A DNA stretch of 64,000 bases from Bacteroidota bacterium (GTDB lineage: Bacteria > Bacteroidota > Ignavibacteria > Ignavibacteriales > Ignavibacteriaceae): positions 1-64,000 of the forward strand of contig JAKAGV010000015.1 in NCBI GenBank assembly GCA_021815405.1, in the 5' to 3' direction. A program made the position numbers and the translations under genes. This document shows, piece after piece, positions 46,404 to 55,041 of the stretch. Below the pieces are notes generated by a model. The model was given only the letters and a program-made list of their open reading frames with translations, searched no databases and was not told the origin of the DNA. The first letter of the stretch is position 1. Each line of letters opens with the position of its first letter.

Positions 46404-47177
46404 TCAAATAACCTTTTCAATTCCAATCGGGCAGTGATCCGAACCCATTACTTCCGTCAGAATAAATGCATCTATAATATCTTTCTTCATATTTTCAGAA
46501 ACAAAGAAATAATCAATCCGCCAGCCGACATTTCTTTCTCGCGCTCGTGTTACCATGTCCCACCAGGTATAATTATTCGGCTCCTGGTTGAACATTCGAA
46601 AAGTATCAACGTAACCGTAACTAAGAAATTTATCTAACCAGGCTCTCTCTTCCGGTAGAAAGCCGGAGACGGTAGAATTTTCTTTGGGTCGGGCAATATC
46701 AATTTCTTTATGCGCTGTATTTACATCGCCGCAGACGATTATTTTTTTATTCTTCTTCTTCAGCTTTTCAGCATATTCAAGAAAGGTATCATAGAATTCC
46801 ATTTTAAATTTTAATCTTTCCGGGCTTGCTTTGCCGTTTGGGAAATAAATATTAAAAAGATGAAAATCCGGATACTCTGCAATTAAGATTCTTCCTTCAC
46901 TATCGAACTTCTTATTGCCGAAGCCCTTCTTAATACTTACCGGCTTTTCTTTAGAATAGATCGCAACACCGCTGTACCCTTTCCTTTCTCCAGAACAGAA
47001 GTAAGGAGTGTAGTTGTCGATCTTTAATAATTCGTCGGGCAATTGTTCTTCATGGGCTTTCGTTTCCTGAATGCAAAGGATATCCGGTTTTTCTTTTGCA
47101 AACCAATCGAGAAATCCTTTTTTATGAATGGCTCTTATTCCGTTAACGTTCCAGGAAAGTATCCTAATCTTTTTCAT
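46404..47177 (-). CDS. xth: Exodeoxyribonuclease III
   Basis: 257 residues, Mg-dependent AP endonuclease and 3'-5' exonuclease of base-excision repair. Motifs in order: [30 protein letters not shown] (metal Glu), [27 protein letters not shown] and the catalytic SDHCPIGIE at the end. Length normal. Single gene. Confidence 0.96.
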   Translation of the reverse strand: MKKIRILSWNVNGIRAIHKKGFLDWFAKEKPDILCIQETKAHEEQLPDELLKIDNYTPYFCSGERKGYSGVAIYSKEKPVSIKKGFGNKKFDSEGRILIAEYPDFHLFNIYFPNGKASPERLKFKMEFYDTFLEYAEKLKKKNKKIIVCGDVNTAHKEIDIARPKENSTVSGFLPEERAWLDKFLSYGYVDTFRMFNQEPNNYTWWDMVTRARERNVGWRIDYFFVSENMKKDIIDAFILTEVMGSDHCPIGIEKVI

Positions 47178-47366
47178 TTAAATATTCAGCAATATAAATA
47201 CGAGTTTATAAATAGGAAGTAAATTTTACTTTATTTGAATTAAGAGCCTGTGAGGAAATTCATACAATGAGTTCTCTAATGAAAAGAATCTGAGGTTTTT
47301 TGGATTTCTGAATATTCAACGACGGCAATATCTTTTATAGATAAGCAAAATAGCGCTATAATAATT

Positions 47367-47729
47367 TTATTCATCTCTGTGCACAGTATCAGGCGAGAAT
47401 GCCGGTAAACAGACAGCAATATATTCAGCGCCGCCTTCTTCAGGCGAACTGTATTGTACCCATTCCCCTTTCGGAATTAATACTGCCTGCTGTGCATGTA
47501 CATCCATATATCCGTTATTTGAAGTAACTCTTAAAGTACCTTTTAGAACTACTGTGTATTCATCAAACTCTGGAGTTTGTCCGGGTTCTACCCATCCTTG
47601 CGGACTCTGCATCCTTGCAACACTAACTGCTTCTGTTTTCGAATTTACCCTTCCGAAATATTCTTCAATTATTTTTGGTTTATTGCCGGCTGCTTTTATT
47701 ATACTCGGTTGTTTAATTATAACTGGCAT
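47367..47729 (-). CDS. Cupin-domain protein
   Basis: 120 residues forming one cupin barrel. The first motif is only partly conserved (EPGQTPEFDEYTVVLKG, with Glu and Asp in place of the His pair), and the second reads VLIPKGEWVQYSSP, so metal binding may be lost or changed. Small cupins serve as isomerases, dioxygenases or sugar-binding proteins; no substrate is suggested. Confidence 0.82.
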   Translation of the reverse strand: MPVIIKQPSIIKAAGNKPKIIEEYFGRVNSKTEAVSVARMQSPQGWVEPGQTPEFDEYTVVLKGTLRVTSNNGYMDVHAQQAVLIPKGEWVQYSSPEEGGAEYIAVCLPAFSPDTVHRDE

Positions 47730-47819
47730 GCTATTTCACCTACATTTTTTATTAAATTAATTTTCACAGCTAAGATAAAATATTTCAGTTTAAAGCGGAA
47801 AAGTCGATTACATTATTTT

Positions 47820-48008
47820 TTATTTTTTGAAAATTTGTTTTCCCATTACTTTAGCTTCATCTCCGGATAAGAATAAACTTATTCCAATGCCCAGAAGTAT
47901 TCTCATTAAGATAGAAATAATTCTTGATGCTTTTGTGAATATAATTATTAACAAAGCAGATAAGATTAATAACATTCCAAAAATTTTAATCCAATTGTTT
48001 TTTGACAT
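47820..48008 (-). CDS. Small two-helix membrane protein
   Basis: 62 residues with two hydrophobic segments (IFGMLLILSALLIIIF and ISILMRILLGIGISLFL) and a basic tail (GKQIFKK). AGGGA lies 8 nt before the ATG. No family recognised. It follows the 21-bp array of locus 3 on the same strand. Confidence 0.5.
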   Translation of the reverse strand: MSKNNWIKIFGMLLILSALLIIIFTKASRIISILMRILLGIGISLFLSGDEAKVMGKQIFKK

Positions 48009-48138
48009 AATTTTTTTCCCTATTTAAGTAACAAATGAAATGCAGCATTAAAAATTAAATTAAACCATAAGTTCCTTCTTATCAAAAATAATATCAACTA
48101 GATAATTTGATAATTCAATCCTTACCTACAAAAACAAA

Positions 48139-48369
48139 ACTGTAATGCCTCTCGAAACTTGCTGTTTAGCAAACATCAGAGGAATCCCGGCTCTACTAAG
48201 CTCAATCCCGGTGCACAATAATGAAGCCCCATTTCTCCTAAAATTTATTCTCTCAGAACTAATCCGTACTTCTTCCTTACTAAGCTTTATCTTCGATTCA
48301 ACATTCTGAACTTTGAATGAAAGCGAATGACTCTTGAATGAAACTGCTTTGCTTTTAATTCTCCGACAA
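48139..48369. repeat. 21-bp periodic degenerate array, locus 3
   Basis: Units of 21 bp start at 48139, 48160 (TGCTGTTTAGCAAACATCAG), 48181 (GGAATCCCGGCTCTACTAAG), 48202 and on to about 48349. The TGCTNTTTAGCAAACATCAG unit and the ACTAAGC unit ends are the same words as in locus 1, 32 kb away. No ORF of note. Confidence 0.75.
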
Positions 48370-48456
48370 TACAGATTTACAGTAAGCTCCGCCCTCCTCA
48401 GATAATCTTAAAATTCTTTTACCACCATTGCCTCTTAACTATTTACTTTTCTCTTT

Positions 48457-49953
48457 TTACTTATGCCTTCTCACAATCATAACCGGCTTGCTTTCATTAT
48501 TCATTCTATCCAATGCAGTGACTGCATAAGTGTAATTCGCTTTATCATCATCAGCAGTCGTATCAATAAAATCAGTTTCATCCGCATTCTGGATCTTTAA
48601 TATATGCCATGCATCGTCAATGTTTACTTGTGCAGGATTATTGAATCGATAAATAACATATTTATATGCAGTATCTCCGTCAGATGCCATGCCGGGTTTA
48701 TTCCATTGAAGAACAATAGAAGAATCTTTCATTGATGCTTTTAAATCATCCGGCGGCAAAGGTGGAATAGAATCTTTCCATGTCATTGCAGGGATCAATG
48801 CAGGATATTTATAATAGACCTTAAGCGAATCCGCAAAGTGAGAATAATTATCTGCAATAGATTTTGCGCTGAAGAACGCAGTGCCGTAAGTTCTGATCAT
48901 CTGCCTACTCAATCTTATCTCTCTTTCAAGCTCATCCGGCGAGCCTTTGTAATCCGGTGCCGCCATCTTTGAAGAAAATATTCCCACATATACTTGTCTT
49001 GAACCGGCAGAATTAGCCCACCACGGAAGCAGACTGCCATAATCAGCAGCTTTATTTCCAATCGCCCAGTAAAGCTGCGGAAGTATATAATCTACAGTTT
49101 TATCTTTAAGCCATGTAACCGGATCGCAGTATAAAGTTTTGTATGCTTCAAAGCCATGAGTTAATGCAAATTTATTCTCTACAATACCAAATGGACTAAT
49201 ACCAAACTTTACCCGTGGATTTATTGCTTGTATGGTATCATAAACTTCAGCTACCATCATATTGATATTATTTCTCCGCCAGTTATCTATGTTTGTAAAC
49301 TTGCCTCTGTATTTTCTAAAAGTCGCAGCATCTTCATTTGTAATTTTAGGAGAGTACGGATAGAAATAATCGTCGAAATGAATTCCATCTACATCATATC
49401 TTCTTACAATATCTGAAACAATTTTTGCGATATAATCACTAACAGCAGGTATGCCCGGATTCAATATCTTCTGCGTTTTAAATTTTAGAATCCAGTGAGG
49501 ATGTGTAACGGAAATATGTTGCGGTGAAATCTTGTATTCGCCGATTGTCTTTACTGCTCTGTAAGGATTAAGCCACGCATGCAGTTCCATTCCTCTCTCA
49601 TGGGCTTCTTTAATTGCAAATTTAAGAGGATCATAAAAAGGACTTGGTGCTTTGCCTTGCGTTCCAGTAAGCCAATAAGACCACGGCTCGTACGTCGATT
49701 TATAAAGTGCGTCGCATTCCGTTCTTACCTGGAAAAATACCGTGTTGATACCTGCTGCTTTTAATTTATCCAGCATTGTTATTAAAGCAGCCTTTTGCTG
49801 CTGTGTAGTCTCGTTTTTATTCGGCCAGTCAATATCTGCAACGGTTGCAATCCATGCGCCTCTCATTTCCCTCTTCGGATAAACGTACTGTGAATATGTT
49901 ATACAAGGCAAAAATGTAATTGAAATAATTACAGTCAGCAATAAGGATTTCAT
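48457..49953 (-). CDS. Secreted GH10-like glycosyl hydrolase (DUF187/YngK type) with fibronectin-III tail
   Basis: 498 residues. A signal peptide (1-21) leads to a TIM-barrel of the GHL10 / DUF187 group: REMRGAWIATVADIDWPNK at the start, INTVFFQVRTECDALY, ELHAWLNPYRA and DGIHFDDYFYPY (acid pair typical of the catalytic site). Residues from about 395 form a fibronectin-III-like domain (PPDDLKASMKDSSIVLQWN). The group is thought to cut glycosidic bonds in polysaccharides or peptidoglycan; the substrate is unknown. Confidence 0.9.
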   Translation of the reverse strand: MKSLLLTVIISITFLPCITYSQYVYPKREMRGAWIATVADIDWPNKNETTQQQKAALITMLDKLKAAGINTVFFQVRTECDALYKSTYEPWSYWLTGTQGKAPSPFYDPLKFAIKEAHERGMELHAWLNPYRAVKTIGEYKISPQHISVTHPHWILKFKTQKILNPGIPAVSDYIAKIVSDIVRRYDVDGIHFDDYFYPYSPKITNEDAATFRKYRGKFTNIDNWRRNNINMMVAEVYDTIQAINPRVKFGISPFGIVENKFALTHGFEAYKTLYCDPVTWLKDKTVDYILPQLYWAIGNKAADYGSLLPWWANSAGSRQVYVGIFSSKMAAPDYKGSPDELEREIRLSRQMIRTYGTAFFSAKSIADNYSHFADSLKVYYKYPALIPAMTWKDSIPPLPPDDLKASMKDSSIVLQWNKPGMASDGDTAYKYVIYRFNNPAQVNIDDAWHILKIQNADETDFIDTTADDDKANYTYAVTALDRMNNESKPVMIVRRHK

Positions 49954-50001
49954 TTTATCTCAATTTTGTTCGTGGAAAATCTTTATTTTTGCAAATTATT
50001 T

Positions 50002-50126
50002 ATTGAAGTTACGCAAAATAAATAAAATGGTTCAATTGTCATTCCGAACTTGTTTCGGGATCTTTATTTATAGGCTGTTTTGTAGATGCTTAAATAAGTT
50101 CAGCATGACAATTGCATAACTTCAAT
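50002..50126. repeat. Inverted-repeat element, family 2, copy 1 (125 bp)
   Basis: ATTGAAGTTACGCAA (50002-50016) and TTGCATAACTTCAAT (50112-50126) are inverted copies with one mismatch. The core has GTCATTCCGAACTTG and a TTCAGCATGACA end as in family 1. The GTTACGCA part is shared with family 1 ends. No target duplication seen. Confidence 0.68.
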
Positions 50127-50169
50127 CATTTATTAATTGAAAACAAACTTACGAAAAACTAAAACTATA

Positions 50170-50649
50170 ATGGATAATAAAAAGATATTATTTGTATGCC
50201 TTGGAAACATCTGCCGTTCGCCTGCGGCAGAAGGAATAATGAAATCTCTTGTAAATAAAAATGGATTAAATAAATCAATCACGGTTGATTCAGCAGGAAC
50301 GATTGGTTATCACACCGGAGATACTCCTGATCCAAGAATGATTTCTCACGCTGCTAAAAGAGGCTATCAGCTTAATCATAAAGCGAGAAAGTTTGATCCA
50401 CTAAAAGACTTTGATAAATTTGATTACATCATTACAATGGATGATTCAAATTTCAGTGATATAAATGCTTTAGACAAAGGCAGCAAACATAAGCAGAAGA
50501 TTTATAAGATGGTTAATTTCGCTAAGAATTATGATGTTGATGAAGTACCTGATCCATACTATCTTGGTCCGGAAGGATTTGAAAATGTACTTGATGTTCT
50601 TGAAGACGGCTGCAATGGATTGCTTGAACACGTAACTAATGGAAGTTAA
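50170..50649 (+). CDS. Low-molecular-weight phosphatase (LMW-PTP fold)
   Basis: About 159 residues. The P-loop CLGNICRSPAAEG puts the nucleophile at Cys10 and the Arg at 16, and the general acid Asp lies in EVPDPYYLG. The longer frame from 50137 needs a TTG in repeat-like sequence; the ATG at 50170 gives the normal family length. Its neighbour is a fructosamine-kinase-family gene; in other bacteria this pair repairs ribulosamine-5-phosphate adducts on proteins, the LMW-PTP homologue removing the 5-phosphate. That role is inferred here from context. Confidence 0.9.
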   Translation: MDNKKILFVCLGNICRSPAAEGIMKSLVNKNGLNKSITVDSAGTIGYHTGDTPDPRMISHAAKRGYQLNHKARKFDPLKDFDKFDYIITMDDSNFSDINALDKGSKHKQKIYKMVNFAKNYDVDEVPDPYYLGPEGFENVLDVLEDGCNGLLEHVTNGS

Positions 50650-50654
50650 ACAGA

Positions 50655-50763
50655 ATAATGTTTTATCATTCCGAACTTGTTTCGGAATCTTTATTTTTAA
50701 GATATGACCCAGATAGGTGTCAGATAAACTAGGTTGGTGTAACACCCCGACATAAAACATTAT
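50655..50763. repeat. Inverted-repeat element with 12-bp perfect ends (109 bp)
   Basis: ATAATGTTTTAT (50655-50666) and ATAAAACATTAT (50752-50763) are exact inverted copies. The core starts CATTCCGAACTTGTTTCGGAAT, a hairpin. It begins 6 nt after the phosphatase stop. Confidence 0.65.
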
Positions 50764-50769
50764 ACGTGT

Positions 50770-50832
50770 GAATAATAACTCTGAAAGAGTGAGAAATAAG
50801 GTTCTTATTATTTTACTCTTTCTGAGTAAAAA
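50770..50832. repeat. Imperfect inverted repeat before the fructosamine-kinase gene
   Basis: ACTCTGAAAGAGTGAG and the later ACTCTTTCTGAGT form a long imperfect stem through AAATAAG/CTTATTATT. The rest of the gap to 51017 shows no gene. It could end the phosphatase transcript or lead the next gene. Confidence 0.45.
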
Positions 50833-51017
50833 CTGTATTCCTTGTTTTTTTGCCTTGGGTGTTTACCTAGAGCTAATATATTTTTCCTCTTCGAGGAAAT
50901 GCGAGTATTTCTAAAACATATGCTCGTTAAGTTGACGCACTTGCGAAAGCTTTCAGAACAGTATTATAATTGCATAGCTCCAGATATCTTATATAAAATC
51001 GATAATTAATTCTTATT

Positions 51018-51887
51018 ATGAACCTTAATCTTGAAATAAAATCAAGCATTGAAAAGGCTGCTGGAGAAGAAATCATATCAATGACTTCTCTTTCCGGCGG
51101 ATGCATAAGCGATGCATATAAACTTGAAATTCGTTCAGGTAAAAAATTATTTTTAAAGATGAACTCTTCAGGTGACATGTTCACCAAAGAAGCACACGGA
51201 TTAAATGAGCTCCGTAAGCCGGATACTATTAGAATCCCTGAAGTAATTTTATTTGATAAAACATTCATACTAACAGAATTTATTTCTCAAGGCAGTAAAT
51301 CAATAAATTTCTTCGAGAACTTCGGTAGGAAGTTTGCTGAGCTTCATAAATACAAAAGCAAAGAATTCGGCTTTTACGAAGACAACTATATCGGCTCCAA
51401 TATTCAATTAAATATTGCTGATGGAATTGAAAAGACAGACTGGTGTCAATTCTATTTTAATAAACGGTTATTATTCCAATTTAAACTTGCAGAAACAAAC
51501 GGTTATGTAGATTCAGAAATTAGAAAAGGATTTTCTTCTCTTGAAAATAGAATTGAAAAAATATTAGAAGGAAGTCAGGAAGAACCATCTCTTCTCCATG
51601 GCGATTTATGGGGTGGGAATTATATGGTTGATGAAAACGGCGAAGCCTGCTTAATTGATCCGGCGGTTTATTACGGGCACCGTGAAGCCGATCTTGCAAT
51701 GACAAAACTCTTCGGCGGCTTCAGCTATGAGTTTTACAAAGCATATAATGAATGCTATCCGCTTCCAGAAGGATATGATTACCGCGAGGGAATCTATAAA
51801 TTATACCATGTACTAAATCATCTTAATCTTTTCGGGAGAGGATATTTCTCTCAGACAATTTCAATAATTCACAGCTATATAAGATAA
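51018..51887 (+). CDS. Fructosamine/ribulosamine 3-kinase family protein
   Basis: 289 residues, protein-kinase-like fold of the fructosamine kinase family (PF03881). The lysine strand KKLFLKMN, FTKEAHGLNEL, WCQFYFNKRLLFQFKLA, the catalytic loop LLHGDLWGGNYMV and metal Asp in CLIDPAVYYGHREADLAM are all present. It phosphorylates sugar amines on glycated proteins so that they fall apart. The LMW-PTP gene upstream on the same strand and an M15 peptidase 4 nt downstream form its neighbourhood. Ribulosamine rather than fructosamine is the likelier substrate in bacteria. Confidence 0.92.
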   Translation: MNLNLEIKSSIEKAAGEEIISMTSLSGGCISDAYKLEIRSGKKLFLKMNSSGDMFTKEAHGLNELRKPDTIRIPEVILFDKTFILTEFISQGSKSINFFENFGRKFAELHKYKSKEFGFYEDNYIGSNIQLNIADGIEKTDWCQFYFNKRLLFQFKLAETNGYVDSEIRKGFSSLENRIEKILEGSQEEPSLLHGDLWGGNYMVDENGEACLIDPAVYYGHREADLAMTKLFGGFSYEFYKAYNECYPLPEGYDYREGIYKLYHVLNHLNLFGRGYFSQTISIIHSYIR

Positions 51888-51891
51888 CAAA

Positions 51892-52524
51892 ATGAAAAGA
51901 CTATTTGTTTTTATTCTATTATCTACTTTCATTTCTATCAATATTTACAGTTCAAGTATTGCACTTCTACAGAAAAACGGAAAGAAGATAATTATTGATT
52001 GTCATTATACTTTATCCGAAGCTCTTGCCGGCATACAGATTCCTGCTGAAATCGAAAATAATTTAAGGCTGGTTAATGTTCAGTATTATTCGTTTGATGG
52101 CAAGCTGCATGAAGGACAGCTTGTAATTGATAAAGATTTGGTTAAGGATATCAAAGCAATCTTTGGCGAAATTCAAGAGAGAAAATTCCCTATTCAAAAA
52201 GTTATTCCTATAGTAAAATATGGTTGGTCAGATGATTCTTCCATGAAAGATAATAATTCGTCGGCGTTCAATTACCGTGTAATCGCTGGTACGCATACAC
52301 TTTCCGAACACGCCTACGGTAGAGCAATCGATTTAAATCCCTTGTTAAATCCGCAATTTAAAGGAGCGAAATTAATTTCGGAAGGTTTTGGTTATAATCC
52401 CATGGAACCCGGAACGATTACTAAGAATTCTTTTATTGTAAAAGCATTCTTAAAGAGAGGATGGGCATGGGGCGGTAACTGGCATTCTACCAAAGATTAT
52501 CAGCATTTTGAAAAAAGGAGATAG
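51892..52524 (+). CDS. Secreted M15-family peptidase
   Basis: 210 residues. A signal peptide (1-20) precedes an M15 domain of the D-Ala-D-Ala carboxypeptidase/endolysin type: zinc ligands His and Asp in LSEHAYGRAIDLNP and the final His in DYQHFEKRR, with WAWGGNWHSTKD between. It probably trims peptidoglycan peptides in the periplasm. It starts 4 nt after the kinase stop, so they are one transcript, although the two activities have no known link. Confidence 0.9.
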   Translation: MKRLFVFILLSTFISINIYSSSIALLQKNGKKIIIDCHYTLSEALAGIQIPAEIENNLRLVNVQYYSFDGKLHEGQLVIDKDLVKDIKAIFGEIQERKFPIQKVIPIVKYGWSDDSSMKDNNSSAFNYRVIAGTHTLSEHAYGRAIDLNPLLNPQFKGAKLISEGFGYNPMEPGTITKNSFIVKAFLKRGWAWGGNWHSTKDYQHFEKRR

Positions 52525-52588
52525 TAACTTAAATCCGAATTAAATATAACTTAATCTTCCATCTGGTGAATTAGGTCTTCTAAAAAAA

Positions 52589-53308
52589 TTAACCCTTCAA
52601 CAATTTAGAAAAATCAAACTCAATTTTTTCTTCGGAAAAGAAAGGCTCGCCGTAATGCCTTCCTATCTGGAAACCGTAGAACTTGGCACGGGATTCAATA
52701 TAATTTATAAATTCAGGTCTGCTGATAAAAGTTTCCGGCTCAGTACTTTTAGGATTATGGAACTGCGATGAATACGCCTTAACAGCTTTCATTTTCATCT
52801 CGAAGTTTTCTGTAACATCAACAATGAAAGTAGGCTCGAATGTGTAAGTCTGCATATAATAAAAAAGCTTTTGCGGTCTATAAGCTTCCTGCGCAACTTC
52901 TTTATCAAATGTTTTGATCTTTGTTAAACCAGTTGAAAACATAGCACGCTTAACTAAGTTAGCAGTATCGCCATGGTCTGGATGGCGATCGTGAAAATAA
53001 GGAGCAAAAATTATTTTAGGTCGATATTTTCTAATCGACATTACAACCTTTAAAAAATTTTCCTTATTATTCTGAATATCCCCATCCGGAATCTGGAGAT
53101 TTTCTCTAACTGCAGCCTTCAAAATAATTGCAGCTTGAAAGGCTTCTTTCTGCCTCGTCTCGGCGGTTCCTCTTGTTCCCAATTCGCCTCGGGTCAGATC
53201 GATCAGTCCGACTTTAAAATTTCCATTGGTTAATTTTGCTATTGTTCCTCCCATCGAAAGTTCCGCATCATCCGGATGGGCGCCAAAAATAAGTACGTCA
53301 AGATTCAT
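52589..53308 (-). CDS. bshB1: Bacillithiol biosynthesis deacetylase BshB1
   Basis: 239 residues, PIG-L/LmbE zinc deacetylase. Metal sites GAHPDDAELSMGG and DRHPDHGDTANLV are intact, and DLTRGELGTRGTAETRQKEA is diagnostic of BshB1 within the family. It removes acetyl from N-acetylglucosaminyl-malate on the way to bacillithiol. No other bsh gene is in the window, as is common. Convergent with the M15 gene; divergent from the amidohydrolase. Confidence 0.94.
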   Translation of the reverse strand: MNLDVLIFGAHPDDAELSMGGTIAKLTNGNFKVGLIDLTRGELGTRGTAETRQKEAFQAAIILKAAVRENLQIPDGDIQNNKENFLKVVMSIRKYRPKIIFAPYFHDRHPDHGDTANLVKRAMFSTGLTKIKTFDKEVAQEAYRPQKLFYYMQTYTFEPTFIVDVTENFEMKMKAVKAYSSQFHNPKSTEPETFISRPEFINYIESRAKFYGFQIGRHYGEPFFSEEKIEFDFSKLLKG

Positions 53309-53397
53309 AAAATAGAAAAATGTCTTAGTTAATTTTTTATTTGATGATGTTAAACATAATGATTTTTTCTTTCTGATTCTAACTTATATTTTTAGAA

Positions 53398-55041
53398 ATG
53401 TTAAATTTTATCTCTAGAATTGAAATGATAGAAAATCCAGCATATCCATCTCGAAAAAAAGCTTTTGTTAATGGGAAAATATATACCGTAAATGAAAATC
53501 AACCGTACGCTGAATCTGTTGTAGTTTATCAGAACAAAATTATTTTTGTCGGAAACAATGATGAGACAAAATATATTATTGATAGAAGTACTGAAGTTAT
53601 AGATCTCAAAGGGAAATTAATGCTTCCGGGATTTATTGATTGCCATACTCACTTTATTAACGGAGGTTTTCATCTTACTGGTTTAGATCTTAGTAAGACG
53701 AAATCAACCGCGGAGTTTATATCAATATTAAAATTATTTGTTGAGAGCCATAAAGGTAAATGGATAACTGGAGGTAACTGGAATCATGAAGCCTGGGAAA
53801 CGAAGGCTCTTCCGTTTAAAGAAATGATTGACGACTTTACAAAAGAGACACCGGTTTTTATTGAAAGACTAGACAAGCATATGGGGCTTGCAAATTCTTT
53901 AGCTTTAAAGTTTGCAGGAATTACCAAAGATACTCCCGACCCCGAAGGAGGATTGATTGAAAGACATCCTGTTACTGGTTTACCTACCGGAATAATAAAA
54001 GACAATGCTATGCCTTTAATTTATTCTAAGATTCCACCACCTTCTGAAGATGAAATGTATAATGCAGGTTTGGCTGCATTAAATGAAGCTCGCCGGAACG
54101 GTATTACAAGTATCCAGGATATTACCTATCCAAAAGATTTTTTTACTTACCAAATGCTAGAAAAAAATAACCAACTCACTTGCCGGATTTATACACGGCT
54201 GCCAATTGCATCTTATAAAAATCTTGTTGATGCAGGAATTCGTTTCAACTTTGGAAGTGATAAAATTAAAGTAGGTTCATTAAAAGCATTTTCAGATGGA
54301 TCACTTGGCGCAGGTACCGCATGGTTTTTTGATCCATATCTTGATGATAATAATAATTTTGGATTGCCGAACGATATTTTAATCGACGGCAGACTTGAAC
54401 AATGGGCGCTTGATGCAGATAGAAATAAATTGCAGCTTAGTATTCATGCAATAGGTGATAAAGCCAACGCCGCTATAATTGATCTCGTTTATAAAATTGA
54501 AAGATTAAATCCAAAGTGGGACCGTAGGTTTAGAATTGAACATGCTCAACATTTAAGACGAGAAGACATCCTGCGTCTTGCAGAATTAAATGTTATTGTT
54601 TCTGCTCAGCCTTATCATTTAGTTGATGACGGTACTTGGGCTGAAAAGAAAATCGGTACTGAACGTATCAAAGAAGCATATTCATTTAAATCATTTCTTG
54701 ATGCTGGAGTTAAATTGTGCTTTGGAAGCGATTGGACTGTAGCCCCTCTGAATGCAATACTTGGAATCCATGCTGCTGTTACAAGAGAAACTATAGATGG
54801 GAAAAATCAAAACGGTTGGATTCCCGAACAAAAGATAAGCGTTGAAGAAGCAATCAAAGGTTATACTATTAACGGTGCTTATGCAGCTTTTGAAGAAAAT
54901 ATAAAAGGCACAATCGAATCGGGAAAACTTGCTGATCTAGTAGTTCTAAGCGATGATATTCTATCAATTGAAGCAGAAAAAATAAAAGATGTTAAAGTTG
55001 AGATGACAGTATTTGATGGAGAAATTAATTACCGTGCTTAA
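53398..55041 (+). CDS. Amidohydrolase (YtcJ-like, amidohydrolase_3)
   Basis: 547 residues, metal-dependent hydrolase. MLPGFIDCHTHFINGG gives the HxH metal pair, SDGSLGAGTAWFFDPY is the YtcJ-type mid segment, then SIHAIGDKANA, IEHAQHLRRED and LCFGSDWTVAPLN (final Asp). The closing ESGKLADLVVLSDD is typical. No signal peptide. Substrate unknown; relatives act on cyclic amides or formamides. The ATG at 53398 has a poor ribosome site and MIENPAY at 53425 is an alternative. The stop overlaps the convergent sensor kinase stop by 4 nt. Confidence 0.92.
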   Translation: MLNFISRIEMIENPAYPSRKKAFVNGKIYTVNENQPYAESVVVYQNKIIFVGNNDETKYIIDRSTEVIDLKGKLMLPGFIDCHTHFINGGFHLTGLDLSKTKSTAEFISILKLFVESHKGKWITGGNWNHEAWETKALPFKEMIDDFTKETPVFIERLDKHMGLANSLALKFAGITKDTPDPEGGLIERHPVTGLPTGIIKDNAMPLIYSKIPPPSEDEMYNAGLAALNEARRNGITSIQDITYPKDFFTYQMLEKNNQLTCRIYTRLPIASYKNLVDAGIRFNFGSDKIKVGSLKAFSDGSLGAGTAWFFDPYLDDNNNFGLPNDILIDGRLEQWALDADRNKLQLSIHAIGDKANAAIIDLVYKIERLNPKWDRRFRIEHAQHLRREDILRLAELNVIVSAQPYHLVDDGTWAEKKIGTERIKEAYSFKSFLDAGVKLCFGSDWTVAPLNAILGIHAAVTRETIDGKNQNGWIPEQKISVEEAIKGYTINGAYAAFEENIKGTIESGKLADLVVLSDDILSIEAEKIKDVKVEMTVFDGEINYRA

